Of a DNA stretch of 39,371 nucleotides, positions 7,730-14,028 are shown piece by piece. The translations under genes were made by a program, and so were the position numbers. Origin of the DNA: a virus. Where the stretch lies: IMG/VR virus record IMGVR_UViG_3300011126_000085, positions 1 through 39,371 of that record, one strand, 5' to 3'. Under the pieces are notes generated by a model. That model was not told where the DNA came from. It worked only from the letters and a program-made list of their open reading frames with translations, and searched no databases. How positions within the stretch are numbered: the first letter of the stretch is position 1; the number at the start of each line of letters is the position of its first letter.

Positions 7730-7912
7730 TTAAGCAAAGTAACCTTCGCCCCAATTAGTAGGAAGCTGCACCGGGTTTGCTTCGGAGTAAGCTGCGCGCA
7801 TATCTGAAAGAATATCAAATTGAATTTCAAACGCTTTAAAATCAGCTTTGTGGTCGATTGTGTTAACTACTAATTGCTGTTCTTTAATCATTTCTTGAGT
7901 AATTGTTTTCAT
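7730..7912 (-). CDS. 60-aa acidic protein, unknown
   Basis: First gene after the apparent late promoter at 7960-7987. Starts MKTITQEMIKEQQLVVN and ends NWGEGYFA; helical and acidic, no Cys, no membrane segment. AAAGATT precedes the ATG as a weak ribosome site. No family recognised. Confidence 0.6.
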   Translation of the reverse strand: MKTITQEMIKEQQLVVNTIDHKADFKAFEIQFDILSDMRAAYSEANPVQLPTNWGEGYFA

Positions 7913-7959
7913 AATCTTTTCTATCTTTGTTTACCGCTTCGGGTCATTCCCTTAGCTGA

Positions 7960-7993
7960 TGTAATCATTATATATTATGAGCGCTCATAGTAA
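7960..7993 (-). promoter_or_regulatory. likely late leftward promoter with palindromic operator
   Basis: Minus strand TTTACT, 16 bp, TATAAT: a near-consensus sigma70 promoter. The spacer is largely the palindrome TATGAGCGCTCATA (7989-7976). It lies upstream of all late genes, which then read leftward with only internal terminators. The same palindrome core occurs at 10099-10110 and 21093-21102, each inside a leftward promoter. Sequence form seen; regulation inferred. Confidence 0.6.
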
Positions 7994-8013
7994 ATAGGGT
8001 AAACAACTAAATA

Positions 8014-8400
8014 TCACACTTGGCTCGTTTTGATACTTTTGCGCCGAGTCCTTCCTAGGTATTTAAGCTTAACCCCTTTGCACTCGCTGCCATCAACCGC
8101 ATATCGCCATCCGTCGCTTATGATCTGCTCTGGCGTCAATCCGAACTTTCTAAGCGCAAAAACTCTGGCTTTCCCGGTTCCGGCTTTCTTTGCGAACTGC
8201 TCTAGCGTGTAATTTTCCCCCTTATACACCAGCACCGTTTTTAGCTTCCTGCTTATGATCTCTTCTGGCGTCTTTGTTGCTAGATACTGCTTAACGCTTG
8301 ACGGTTTAAGTCCCGTCTTCTTTGCGATGTCGAGAACCTCTTTCGAGTAATTGCCTACATCCATGCCCGCGAGCTTTCTGTCATTAGCTGTTATTTTCAT
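8014..8400 (-). CDS. putative helix-turn-helix DNA-binding protein, 128 aa
   Basis: Two similar HTH-like units are visible: residues about 23-50 (EVLDIAKKTGLKPSSVKQYL followed by TPEEII) and about 68-98 (EQFAKKAGTGKARVFALRKF followed by LTPEQII). The tail is basic (GRTRRKSIK). Such small modular HTH proteins occur in phages as regulators or as the DNA-binding part of homing-type nucleases; no nuclease motif is seen here. It overlaps the upstream gene by four bases and is the last gene before the late promoter, so it is a candidate regulator of it. That role is inference. Confidence 0.55.
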   Translation of the reverse strand: MKITANDRKLAGMDVGNYSKEVLDIAKKTGLKPSSVKQYLATKTPEEIISRKLKTVLVYKGENYTLEQFAKKAGTGKARVFALRKFGLTPEQIISDGWRYAVDGSECKGVKLKYLGRTRRKSIKTSQV

Positions 8401-8609
8401 CTATCAGCCCACTGTGTGGCGGCTTGCCACAGCATCCATGCATCCTGAGTTGCGCTTCTCGCGTATTGCCCGTTGCCCTTTCTTGAGAAATAAGCGTTTT
8501 CTACTCGCACCGCCTGTTCTCCCTCCATAGTACTGAGTCCCGTTAATAAAGCCCTGTACTTATACTCAAACGCCTCTCGGCTTGTCTGCTCGCGTTGTTT
8601 GTTGGTCAT
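8397..8609 (-). CDS. 70-aa phage protein, unknown
   Basis: Starts MTNKQREQTSREAFEYKYRA and ends AWMLWQAATQWADR, a Trp-rich C-terminal pattern (W..W.AA..W) frequent in small phage early proteins of unknown role. Four-base overlaps on both sides place it in a translationally coupled run 9276-8014. No catalytic motif. Confidence 0.7.
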   Translation of the reverse strand: MTNKQREQTSREAFEYKYRALLTGLSTMEGEQAVRVENAYFSRKGNGQYARSATQDAWMLWQAATQWADR

Positions 8610-9112
8610 TTCACCACCCCGCTAGATGCGCCGTTTAAATGATCTATCATTTTTGCGTATACAGTTTCATTCGAGTCCGGATCAAGGCCAAGCTCCCTGC
8701 AATAATCACGGCCGGTTCCACATCCAAGCCCGAAAACATCAGAACATAGACGACCGTTCGATGTGGATTTATGAGCCTTAATCATACCTCTAGCTCTGGC
8801 CATGATTAGAGCGTCTCGCTTTTTTTGCTCAATCTTCCACTCCAGCTTAACCGCCTCTAACGACTGCGCCGGGGTTTCTGCTAGTACTGAACAAACTTGA
8901 TTCTCAATGAGAAGATGAGAGCCGTAAGTTCTTAGGCTTTTGTCTTGAATTACAACAGTTTCTCGAAGACGCTCATTCTGCGCTAGGAGTTCTTTACGCT
9001 CCCTAGTTAGTTCTGACACAACGCTGTCAACCCCCTCCTTGTCGTAAGCAATTACGAATCCATTAGAATTATTGTGACGGTACCGCCGTATAGTGTTGAT
9101 TAACTCTTTCAT
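8606..9112 (-). CDS. 168-aa coiled-coil protein, unknown
   Basis: Helical N-terminal two thirds with a coiled coil (about residues 30-60, ELTRERKELLAQNERLRETV) and a C-terminal part with several Cys (FGLGCGTGRDYCRELGL) and a final helix. Start overlaps the previous stop (ATGA). The mixture of a coiled coil and a Cys-containing end does not match a family I can name. Confidence 0.7.
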   Translation of the reverse strand: MKELINTIRRYRHNNSNGFVIAYDKEGVDSVVSELTRERKELLAQNERLRETVVIQDKSLRTYGSHLLIENQVCSVLAETPAQSLEAVKLEWKIEQKKRDALIMARARGMIKAHKSTSNGRLCSDVFGLGCGTGRDYCRELGLDPDSNETVYAKMIDHLNGASSGVVK

Positions 9113-9276
9113 AACCCGCCCTCCGCTTTTGCGATGGCCTTATAGTACTCTTTAGGTACATGAATGCTTCTAACGTGCATTCCACTTACAGCATCTTTCA
9201 ACGCTTTCAGCAACTCAGCGTTCTGCTCTGTTAACTCATCTACGCGCTTAGCGCACATCTTTAGCTCTATGCTCAT
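9109..9276 (-). CDS. 55-aa coiled-coil protein, unknown
   Basis: ATG 9276-9274 after AAGGGGAA; starts MSIELKMCAKRVDELTEQNA, a short coiled coil, and ends with PKEYYKAIAKAEGGL. ATGA overlap with the next gene. First gene of the coupled run 9276-8014. Its C-terminal PKEYY motif is common in small phage proteins but carries no assigned function. Confidence 0.65.
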   Translation of the reverse strand: MSIELKMCAKRVDELTEQNAELLKALKDAVSGMHVRSIHVPKEYYKAIAKAEGGL

Positions 9277-9316
9277 TTTGATTCCCCTTGTGTTTTGCTA
9301 ATTATACCATTCTGTC

Positions 9317-9520
9317 TCATTCGGTATCGGACGAACTGGGCCATTCTTCGGTGGTCACTTCGTAAATTGCCGCATCGTTTTCTGACTCAGCTTCCAGATT
9401 CAAAAGCCGTGCAACTTCGTCCAGCTCTTCACGCTTAGTATGATGAATCCATTTTGAGACTCTTACATACCCAGCCGCTTTGCGTTTCTTGCTGTAAGTC
9501 TTTGTCGCTTCGGTTGTCAT
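9317..9520 (-). CDS. 67-aa protein, unknown
   Basis: Begins MTTEATKTYSKKRKAAGYVR with the run KAAGYVRVSKWIHHTKREELDEVARLL, a pattern like short ribbon-helix-helix proteins (basic strand then helix), and an acidic disordered end. Start overlaps the previous stop by four bases; GAGAGGTAC upstream. A small DNA-binding regulator is possible but unproven. Confidence 0.65.
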   Translation of the reverse strand: MTTEATKTYSKKRKAAGYVRVSKWIHHTKREELDEVARLLNLEAESENDAAIYEVTTEEWPSSSDTE

Positions 9521-9714
9521 CGTACCTCTCTCGCCATTCCTGACATAATCAATTTGTGGTGCTCGTTCTGAGTTATCTCTTGCAGGCCTGTGTAGCCGTC
9601 TAAGCCTGCTTGCATCTTTAGTTTTGCCATTGCCGCGCTTTTATCTAAAGCAGCAACAGACAGACGCTCGCTTGATCCATTCGTGTTTGCTACTGCTGTT
9701 GTGTAGTGTTTCAT
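9517..9714 (-). CDS. 65-aa protein, unknown
   Basis: ATG overlaps the upstream stop (TAATG), with GGGGGATAT upstream. Sequence starts MKHYTTAVANTNGSSERLSV and has an alpha/beta pattern with the central AALDKSAAMAKLKMQAGLDG. No Cys, no membrane segment, no known family. Confidence 0.65.
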   Translation of the reverse strand: MKHYTTAVANTNGSSERLSVAALDKSAAMAKLKMQAGLDGYTGLQEITQNEHHKLIMSGMAREVR

Positions 9715-9890
9715 TATATCCCCCTAGCCTTATTAAATGCTGCTTTACTAACTCTATGAGACGCATACCTTAACCACCATCCTGAAGCCTCGGCATGACT
9801 AGAAAATGATGAGATCATTCTAATCATGTCCTTTCTCTTCATGCTATCAGGATGGATCACGCCAGCCGCAATGTGTATTCGCGTACTCAT
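9714..9890 (-). CDS. 58-aa basic protein, unknown
   Basis: ATG 9890-9888 overlaps the stop of the upstream gene (ATGA), and its own TAA overlaps the next ATG. Starts MSTRIHIAAGVIHPDSMKRK; helical and basic, with two adjacent Trp (SGWWLRYASHRV). Coupling supports it. Function unknown. Confidence 0.6.
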   Translation of the reverse strand: MSTRIHIAAGVIHPDSMKRKDMIRMISSFSSHAEASGWWLRYASHRVSKAAFNKARGI

Positions 9891-10048
9891 AAAGAGTACG
9901 CATCACAGAAAGAGTCAAACGCTTCATCACCAAGGCGAGAATGCAGCTCATCAAAAACCATTTGATAAGCTCTAAAGCTTGCATCATCTTTTAATGAGCA
10001 AAGGCTGATCATTGCTTCTTTTAGCTGCTTAGTGGTGAATTTATCCAT
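9887..10048 (-). CDS. 53-aa acidic helical protein, unknown
   Basis: Start set at MDKFTTKQLKEAM (10048-10046) after AGGGGAAG; the frame extends upstream to 10132 but crosses the promoter region, so the longer form is unlikely. Two or three helices, acidic, Asp/Phe-rich end (GDEAFDSFCDAYSL). First gene after a promoter carrying the shared palindrome. No family recognised. Confidence 0.65.
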   Translation of the reverse strand: MDKFTTKQLKEAMISLCSLKDDASFRAYQMVFDELHSRLGDEAFDSFCDAYSL

Positions 10049-10082
10049 TTTGCTTCCCCTGATTCGTTGTTTGCTTTCGATG

Positions 10083-10117
10083 TAGTAATAATAGCAGGAT
10101 GAGCGCTCATAGCAAGG
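10083..10117 (-). promoter_or_regulatory. leftward promoter with palindromic operator
   Basis: Minus strand TTGCTA, 16 bp, TATTAT, with palindrome ATGAGCGCTCAT (10110-10099) overlapping the -35 end and spacer. Sits upstream of 10048-8014. Same operator core as at 7976-7989 and 21093-21102. Confidence 0.5.
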
Positions 10118-10132
10118 CAAAATAAAAGCCAT

Positions 10133-10290
10133 TCTGATAATGGCCTAAATTGGTACATTGGTAGCCTCAGCGCTTCCCAGCGAGTCGGCTTTCTGCCTTT
10201 ATCGAGTGCAATCTCTATCCGGTCGCAACGTCGGATATTGCGTAGATCACCTCCTTGCCGGGTAGTGATCGTTCGCCGGGTGCTGCGGCG
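10133..10290 (-). other. 158-bp stretch with structured motifs and a perfect Shine-Dalgarno, no clear gene
   Basis: The preceding gene ends at TAA inside ATAACGCCGCAG, the same start as the cassette palindromes at 15770-15820 and 18169-18219, but no matching GTTAT end follows. Further on the minus strand AAGGAGGTGATC (10257-10246) is a 12-base perfect complement of the 16S rRNA 3' end, yet no ATG, GTG or TTG with a useful frame follows at normal spacing. Hairpins GATCACT/GGTGATC and ATCCG/CGGAT surround it. Confidence 0.45.
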
Positions 10291-10557
10291 TTATCCTTCG
10301 TCAATACTTCTCAATAATTTATCAATCAGCAACTCATCATTACTGCTAACATTTATTGGCCAATTACTGTTCGAGCCAGCCAAGACGCCAACCGCTCGCT
10401 CAAGCTCTTGCACCCGCAAAATCGCGTTATTACGCTCGGTTTTCAACTGTGCTACTGCTGTTAAAGTAGCCGACCAAGTTTGATTGCGCGGTACAAGCCC
10501 GTTTGGAAGTCTATTAATAACGTCTTTAATCCAGAAGTGTTGGTCTTGCTCGTCCAT
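10291..10557 (-). CDS. 88-aa protein, unknown
   Basis: Starts MDEQDQHFWIKDVINRLPNG, continues with a helical region (LTAVAQLKTERNNAILRVQE, coiled-coil like) and an acidic C-terminus. Ribosome site GGGGAATG, seven bases before the ATG. It lies directly behind the long gene-less leader 10558-10930, whose last hairpin ends 25 bp upstream, so its expression may depend on that RNA. No known family. Confidence 0.65.
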   Translation of the reverse strand: MDEQDQHFWIKDVINRLPNGLVPRNQTWSATLTAVAQLKTERNNAILRVQELERAVGVLAGSNSNWPINVSSNDELLIDKLLRSIDEG

Positions 10558-10930
10558 CTTTCATTCCCCTCTAATTAAAAATACGCACCGGGTTAGTGTG
10601 ATCGACTAAAACCGACTAACGCCTGATTCGACTAAATCAAGATTGGTGCGTATTCGGCTGGTGACTGTAGCGACTGGTAAGGTCGCGTACCATAATGACT
10701 CAATCACCATGCGAATAAACACTATCTACTAATAGGCCCTTGTTTTGTCCAGACAAGGAACTGGTTCACTCTGTCGCCATGTGCGTGACTACACAATATG
10801 ATGGGAAAACCTCAAACCCATGACTTACACATTACTGGGCAAGAAAAGAAGGAGCCTAATCTTTAGCCACTGATGGCGTCAGCTTTTCTGTCCGCATTTC
10901 AGCGGCGGCATGTGTCAGACCTGTTTGTTC
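10558..10930 (-). ncRNA. about 370-bp gene-less transcribed region, candidate noncoding or leader RNA
   Basis: No credible coding frame on either strand. A promoter module at 10935-10976 points into it. The minus-strand RNA can form several hairpins: CCGC/GCGG near 10906, CCTTGT/ACAAGG near 10745, and a 10-bp stem AATACGCACC/GGTGCGTATT enclosing about 55 nt and followed by TTTTT near 10587. Inside that loop TTAGTCG occurs three times (CGACTAA on the plus strand, 10605-10638). It could be a regulatory leader, a small RNA or a protein-binding decoy. Not tRNA-like, and I see no group I intron core. Confidence 0.4.
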
Positions 10931-10934
10931 TTTA

Positions 10935-10976
10935 ATACTACCAACCTATCCAAGTATTACTAGGACACTTTGCGCC
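10935..10976 (-). promoter_or_regulatory. promoter module, copy near 10.95 kb
   Basis: Minus strand box GGCGCAAAGTGTCCTA (10976-10961), 20 bp, TAGTAT (10940-10935). Reads into the gene-less region 10930-10558. Confidence 0.65.
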
Positions 10977-10978
10977 AA

Positions 10979-11251
10979 TCAATATCCCATATCCGCATCG
11001 TTAAACCCTGCTAGCCAGTATGACCGACTCACCAAATCAGAGTACGGGCAGCGCTTAGACGTTAAGCCTTGGCGTTTTGCTTTGTACCCTTCGTCAATTA
11101 TCTGACTAAAGTCTATATGACATTCTGAAGGAGCAACGCCGCTTTGCTGTCTCAGCCACTTAGCCCTAACAAGCGTTGTCTTATTTTCTATTGCAAACTC
11201 AATATCAGACATAATCTCAACCTGCTTTCTCTGCACTGTATTAAGCGCCAC
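10979..11251 (-). CDS. Rmf-like (ribosome modulation factor) domain protein, 90 aa
   Basis: The C-terminal half EGYKAKRQGLTSKRCPYSDL followed by RSYWLAGFNDA has the pattern of RMF/CrpP-type domains: a Gly-x-x-A-x-x-x-G stretch, CPY, then Arg-x-x-Trp-Leu-x-Gly. RMF binds bacterial ribosomes and dimerises them; phage copies are frequent and mostly uncharacterised. Start chosen at GTG 11251-11249 (VALNTVQRK) because GGAGG lies five bases upstream; an ATG at 11263 lacks a site. It overlaps the upstream stop. Ribosome binding is an inference from the motif. Confidence 0.6.
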   Translation of the reverse strand: MALNTVQRKQVEIMSDIEFAIENKTTLVRAKWLRQQSGVAPSECHIDFSQIIDEGYKAKRQGLTSKRCPYSDLVSRSYWLAGFNDADMGY

Positions 11252-11462
11252 GAGAACCTCCATTTATTTTTATTAATCTGTGAATTTCTGCCGCTACTGA
11301 CTCAGCCTCGGTTTTACTCGTTGTTACAAACCCACCCGGCAACGCCCACGCCTGAACTCGAACGCTCTGACCTTTAACCATTTTTGCAACCTGAGTGGAT
11401 GGCACAAATCCCATTCCAACACATACACCGCTTGGCTTTACTATATCTAACAATTTACTCAT
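11241..11462 (-). CDS. 73-aa protein, unknown
   Basis: Starts MSKLLDIVKPSGVCVGMGFV after GAGGGGGAT; beta-rich central part (VRVQAWALPGGFVTTSKTEA) and a C-terminal helix. It is the first gene after a promoter module (11488-11529) and is followed with overlap by the Rmf-like gene. No family recognised. Confidence 0.7.
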   Translation of the reverse strand: MSKLLDIVKPSGVCVGMGFVPSTQVAKMVKGQSVRVQAWALPGGFVTTSKTEAESVAAEIHRLIKINGGSRGA

Positions 11463-11487
11463 CTTATCCCCCTCGTTTGTTTTGTTT

Positions 11488-11529
11488 ATTATCCAGATTT
11501 CTTTCCTATCTAATAGGACATTTTGCGAC
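11488..11529 (-). promoter_or_regulatory. promoter module, copy near 11.5 kb
   Basis: Minus strand box GTCGCAAAATGTCCTA (11529-11514), 20 bp, GATAAT (11493-11488). Abuts the palindrome 11530-11587 and drives 11462-10979. Confidence 0.7.
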
Positions 11530-11587
11530 TAAATAACACTTCGTAGCGCGCGACTCGTGCCTCGCGCCGCGTACTCTTTATTATAGC
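11530..11587 (-). repeat. cassette downstream palindrome, divergent copy
   Basis: Bounded on the minus strand by CTATAA (overlapping the stop of the 84-aa gene) and GTGTTAT (11539-11533). The GC-rich interior (GCGGCGCGAGGC and GAGTCGCGCGC) can fold imperfectly. Placed like the 47-bp copies at 15770, 18169 and 21463 but longer and less similar. Confidence 0.45.
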
Positions 11588-11835
11588 GAGTCTAAATACT
11601 TCTTTAATGCGCTGGCTGCGTGACCAAACTCAGCAAAACGGCATGTGTGCAGGAACCGCGCGTCTCGATTTGACGGTAGCGGCTCTGGAACCATTTGTAG
11701 AGACTTATTCAAACATTCACCAAATGGGCTTCTGACGGCAAATATCAATGCTCCGTCATTTCCAGAGGTCATAGCCTCTATCCAGTGAAGGCTTTTTGTA
11801 TCGACCCATTTTGTAGAAATTAGATTTAAAGACAT
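11581..11835 (-). CDS. 84-aa protein in cassette 4, unknown
   Basis: Starts MSLNLISTKWVDTKSLHWIE; alpha/beta pattern, with a Cys/His-containing end (FLHTCRFAEFGHAASALKKYL). No recognised family. The gene stands alone between a promoter module plus upstream palindrome (11846-11907) and a downstream palindrome that overlaps its stop codon, the same arrangement as three other small genes here. The ribosome site is poor (GCGAG), so the leader hairpin may influence translation. Confidence 0.65.
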   Translation of the reverse strand: MSLNLISTKWVDTKSLHWIEAMTSGNDGALIFAVRSPFGECLNKSLQMVPEPLPSNRDARFLHTCRFAEFGHAASALKKYLDSL

Positions 11836-11845
11836 GTAAGACTCG

Positions 11846-11907
11846 CTATAACAATGCGTTTAATTGGTGATGTTCGCAGGCTCTCGCCCATTAACTCCGG
11901 GTTATTT
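11846..11907 (-). repeat. cassette upstream palindrome (leader), copy 4
   Basis: Minus strand runs from ATAACCCGG (11905) to GCATTGTTAT (11848), 58 bp between ATAAC and GTTAT. Inner arms GTTAATGG and CCAATTAAAC pair imperfectly. Shares ATAACCC at one end and ATTGTTAT at the other with the copy at 18393-18452. Confidence 0.55.
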
Positions 11908-11911
11908 ATCA

Positions 11912-11953
11912 ATCATACACGCACAAAAACTATCCGCCAGGACGCTTTGCGAC
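11912..11953 (-). promoter_or_regulatory. promoter module, copy near 11.9 kb
   Basis: Minus strand box GTCGCAAAGCGTCCTG (11953-11938), 20 bp, TATGAT (11917-11912). The expected start point lies at the edge of the leader palindrome. Drives the 84-aa gene. Confidence 0.65.
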
Positions 11954-11955
11954 AT

Positions 11956-11975
11956 AAAAAACCCGCCGTGGCGGG
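11956..11975 (-). terminator. Rho-independent terminator
   Basis: Minus strand CCCGC-CACG-GCGGG (11975-11962) followed by TTTTTT (11961-11956). It ends the 13019-12007 transcript directly before the promoter module at 11912-11953. Confidence 0.85.
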
Positions 11976-12006
11976 AAAGGTCTTACTAGAGGGATGGTTT
12001 AATCTA

Positions 12007-12507
12007 TCACTCGCTTGAATTTATATCAAGCCAGCGTGTTAGCGTATCTCTAGCCTCGCGTATGTCGTCTAGCTTCGATTTTCCACCCGTCCTTACGCCT
12101 GACAGTAATAGCTTCTTGCTTGCGTGCTGTAAGCATCCTGAAGCGTCCTGAATGTCAAATAGATTATGTACTTGATAAACGTCGATTTCATTCAGCCCGG
12201 CAACATCTTTGTAATACTTCGGATACTTGTCTTTCATTGCAACAGTATCGCTTTTTCCTAAATCGCGATAGCCGCCGGTCATGCGCTCTGGTTCGTTAAG
12301 CGGGCTGAAGTCGATTTTTTCATTAACCCAACCGCCATTGTCGTTACCGTTTGGGTCAGTATAGTATGCATGAACTTCCCATTTTTCGTTTATTAAAAAT
12401 GCCGCTCCACCATTAATTCCTGATTTTACATAGGCATCTTTAAAATAATGAGTAGCGCCAATCTCACGCGCCTTCTTTAGCTGCTCTATTGTTAGATTCT
12501 GTTTCAT
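12007..12507 (-). CDS. DUF3310 (SaV)-like phage protein, 166 aa
   Basis: The C-terminal half (PKYYKDVAGLNEIDVYQVHN, then LQHASKKLLLSGVRTGGKSK, then LDDIREARDTLTRWLD) has the layout of DUF3310/SaV-like proteins: a tyrosine-containing start, a Glu-Ile-Asp motif, a central Lys-Lys-Leu helix, Gly-rich turn and an Asp-Asp-Ile-x-x-Ala helix. A nucleotide-related role has been suggested for that family but is unproven. The N-terminal 85 residues are beta-rich and unassigned. It overlaps the upstream gene by four bases and is followed by a terminator. Confidence 0.55.
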   Translation of the reverse strand: MKQNLTIEQLKKAREIGATHYFKDAYVKSGINGGAAFLINEKWEVHAYYTDPNGNDNGGWVNEKIDFSPLNEPERMTGGYRDLGKSDTVAMKDKYPKYYKDVAGLNEIDVYQVHNLFDIQDASGCLQHASKKLLLSGVRTGGKSKLDDIREARDTLTRWLDINSSE

Positions 12508-13019
12508 TCTGACACCTCCGGTGCTTTAAAGCCTGCGTCGAATAGTGCGCCAGCGGCTCTCTCACAAGCCGATGCTGACTGCTCAAATTCAATCAGCACT
12601 TCTTTTGCAGCCTCAGTAAACCGCTCTCGCTCTGTGCGGAGTGGGCGAAACTTCCAATGGCTTAGCGGAAGCACATCATAACCACCGTTATTGAATTTAG
12701 CCCATTTTACGACGGCGTCTTTTTCGTCTGATTCTAAAAACCTGCACTCTTCAGGATCAACATCATCAGAATATGCCTCGCACATCTCCCCAACTTTCGG
12801 CATATACTGATAAACCGCACCGTCGTTGCCGTTTTGCTCAATGGCCTGTTGTCGTGGATCATCTTCATCTGGCCACTGCTGCTGCGCTACTAGCTCGCGT
12901 AGTTTCTGCAACTCAACCATATACTCGCCAATCTTTTCAATGGAGCACTGACGCCACTCACCGCTCGGCGTGGTTCGGCACATTAGCACGCCGTTAATTA
13001 TTTTTTCTTCGTAGTACAT
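12504..13019 (-). CDS. 171-aa phage protein with C-terminal RTERE/AAGxLFDAGFK motif
   Basis: Start taken at ATG 13019-13017 after AGGGGATTAAG (a GTG lies one codon upstream). N-terminal coiled part, then a middle beta-rich domain (VYQYMPKVGEMCEAY, WAKFNNGGYDVLPL) and the C-terminal segment RTERERFTEAAKEVLIEFEQ through RAAGALFDAGFK. That last segment recurs at the end of many unrelated phage accessory proteins of unknown function and probably is a small swapped domain. Role unknown. Confidence 0.7.
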   Translation of the reverse strand: MYYEEKIINGVLMCRTTPSGEWRQCSIEKIGEYMVELQKLRELVAQQQWPDEDDPRQQAIEQNGNDGAVYQYMPKVGEMCEAYSDDVDPEECRFLESDEKDAVVKWAKFNNGGYDVLPLSHWKFRPLRTERERFTEAAKEVLIEFEQSASACERAAGALFDAGFKAPEVSE

Positions 13020-13034
13020 CACTTAATCCCCTGT

Positions 13035-13235
13035 TTATTTACTGACATTATCCAATTTAGCTATGCTGTTTTCTGCTTCCACAATCAATATACGAGTCGT
13101 AAAAAAGCTCAATTCATTAAGTATTGATTGAATACTCTCTTGCTGCTCTATACTTGCGTAACCATCAACGACCTCGCTTATTACCTCTTGATATTCCTTG
13201 ATTAATGAATTTATTTTTTGTCTCGATCTGCTCAT
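13035..13235 (-). CDS. 66-aa helical protein, unknown
   Basis: Start at MSRSRQKINSLIKEYQEVI (13235-13233), seven bases after GGGGGG. Entirely helical and charged, coiled-coil like. It follows the promoter module at 13285-13326. A 31-aa frame beginning at 13260 overlaps its start in another phase and also has a GGGGAT site, so the first translated frame here is not certain. Confidence 0.6.
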   Translation of the reverse strand: MSRSRQKINSLIKEYQEVISEVVDGYASIEQQESIQSILNELSFFTTRILIVEAENSIAKLDNVSK

Positions 13236-13284
13236 TCTCACGCCCCCCTATCAAGTTCATTGGCTTATCCCCAGTTTATTTAGC

Positions 13285-13326
13285 ATTATCCACTGATTGT
13301 GGTTTGTGCATAGGACAGTTTGCGCC
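13285..13326 (-). promoter_or_regulatory. promoter module, copy near 13.3 kb
   Basis: Minus strand box GGCGCAAACTGTCCTA (13326-13311), 20 bp, GATAAT (13290-13285). Drives 13235-12007. Confidence 0.7.
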
Positions 13327-13351
13327 TATGTGGCTGTGGTCGGTGTGGCGC

Positions 13352-13567
13352 TCAATAACATCCGCTAGAATCTGTAAAAGTGGAATTTATATGGTGATAA
13401 TGCTTCATATGCTCTGATTTTAAGCAGTAGAAACAATCAACTGCATCACCATCTGTCGTCACTTCTTTTCTTACATATCCGCACGCAGCTTGATGACTAA
13501 ACTCATATTCGGTCTGACCCAATGCGCGGGCGTCTACCCCGTCAATTTTAAAGTGTGTCTTTGCCAT
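13352..13567 (-). CDS. Cys/His zinc-binding-like protein, 71 aa
   Basis: Strong ribosome site GGGAGGATTT before the ATG. Residues HQAACGYVRKEVTTDGDAVD are followed by CFYCLKSEHMKHYHH: one Cys, a CxxC pair and several His suggest a single small zinc site. Short CxxC/His proteins of this form are frequent in phage early regions without known role. Confidence 0.7.
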   Translation of the reverse strand: MAKTHFKIDGVDARALGQTEYEFSHQAACGYVRKEVTTDGDAVDCFYCLKSEHMKHYHHINSTFTDSSGCY

Positions 13568-13594
13568 AAATCCTCCCGCGCCAAAAACGCTTAA

Positions 13595-13831
13595 TTAGTT
13601 GTTCGCTAAAGTCTTCTTATAACTCTCAGACCAGTCCCGCTTCTCCTGCGCTGTCGGCTCGTACATAACCGGCGCGCAATGGTAGCTAATACCGGCGTAT
13701 TCAAACCGTCCCGTAGTCTGACACTGAGCCGCTACGTCTGCGTTATCAACATACTGATCAATCATCTTTACTGAGAACGCAGCAGATAGCACACAAGCTG
13801 TTGCTACCGTTATTAATAGTAGTGTTTTCAT
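13595..13831 (-). CDS. secreted or membrane-anchored small protein, 78 aa
   Basis: N-terminal hydrophobic segment MKTLLLITVATACVLSAAFS looks like a signal anchor or signal peptide with possible cleavage after AAFS. The mature part has two Cys (QCQTTGRFEYAGISYHCAP) that may form a disulfide in the periplasm, supporting export. ATGA overlap with the previous gene and GGGGGAT upstream. A superinfection-exclusion or envelope role is possible but not shown. Confidence 0.7.
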   Translation of the reverse strand: MKTLLLITVATACVLSAAFSVKMIDQYVDNADVAAQCQTTGRFEYAGISYHCAPVMYEPTAQEKRDWSESYKKTLANN

Positions 13832-14028
13832 ATATCCCCCTGTTTTTCTTTATTATCGCTAGCAATTATATGAATTGGTAGGACATTACGCGCCTCGCGC
13901 AATAGTCGCTTTATTTGTTCGTGCTCCTCTGGTGTGGCGTAATACTCCCTGCGCTTCCAGCCTTTACTTTTTGCCTCGGTGCGCAATTTAACCACTCGGC
14001 TCGTGCTTTTTTCAGATGATTTATTCAT
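13828..14028 (-). CDS. ribbon-helix-helix-like DNA-binding protein, 66 aa
   Basis: A basic start (SSEKSTSRVVKLRTEAKSKG) is followed by WKRREYYATPEEHEQIKRLL, a strand-helix-helix pattern as in Arc/MetJ-type (RHH) regulators and phage antitoxin-like proteins. It is a candidate transcription factor, possibly for the repeated promoter boxes or the shared palindrome; that link is speculative. A promoter module (13852-13894) lies inside its 3' end. Confidence 0.55.
   Translation of the reverse strand: MNKSSEKSTSRVVKLRTEAKSKGWKRREYYATPEEHEQIKRLLREARNVLPIHIIASDNKEKQGDI
13852..13894 (-). promoter_or_regulatory. promoter module, copy near 13.9 kb
   Basis: Minus strand box GGCGCGTAATGTCCTA (13894-13879), 21 bp, GATAAT (13857-13852). 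Drives the exported 78-aa gene and lies within the coding end of the RHH-like gene. Confidence 0.65.

Noticed and set aside
9887-10132. Extended start for the 53-aa gene (MAFILPCYERSS)
   Set aside because: The extension covers the palindrome and promoter and lacks a ribosome site; MDKFTTKQ has AGGGGAAG.
10140-10225. tRNA-like stretch (TTGGTA...GGTAG, later GAGTGCAATCTC)
   Set aside because: D-arm-like and T-arm-like pieces are present but there is no acceptor stem, no proper anticodon arm with a seven-base loop and no TTC in the T-loop.
13165-13260. 31-aa frame starting MNLIGGRENEQ with GGGGAT upstream
   Set aside because: Overlaps the start of the better 66-aa gene in another frame; protein is short and without features, so not listed as a gene.
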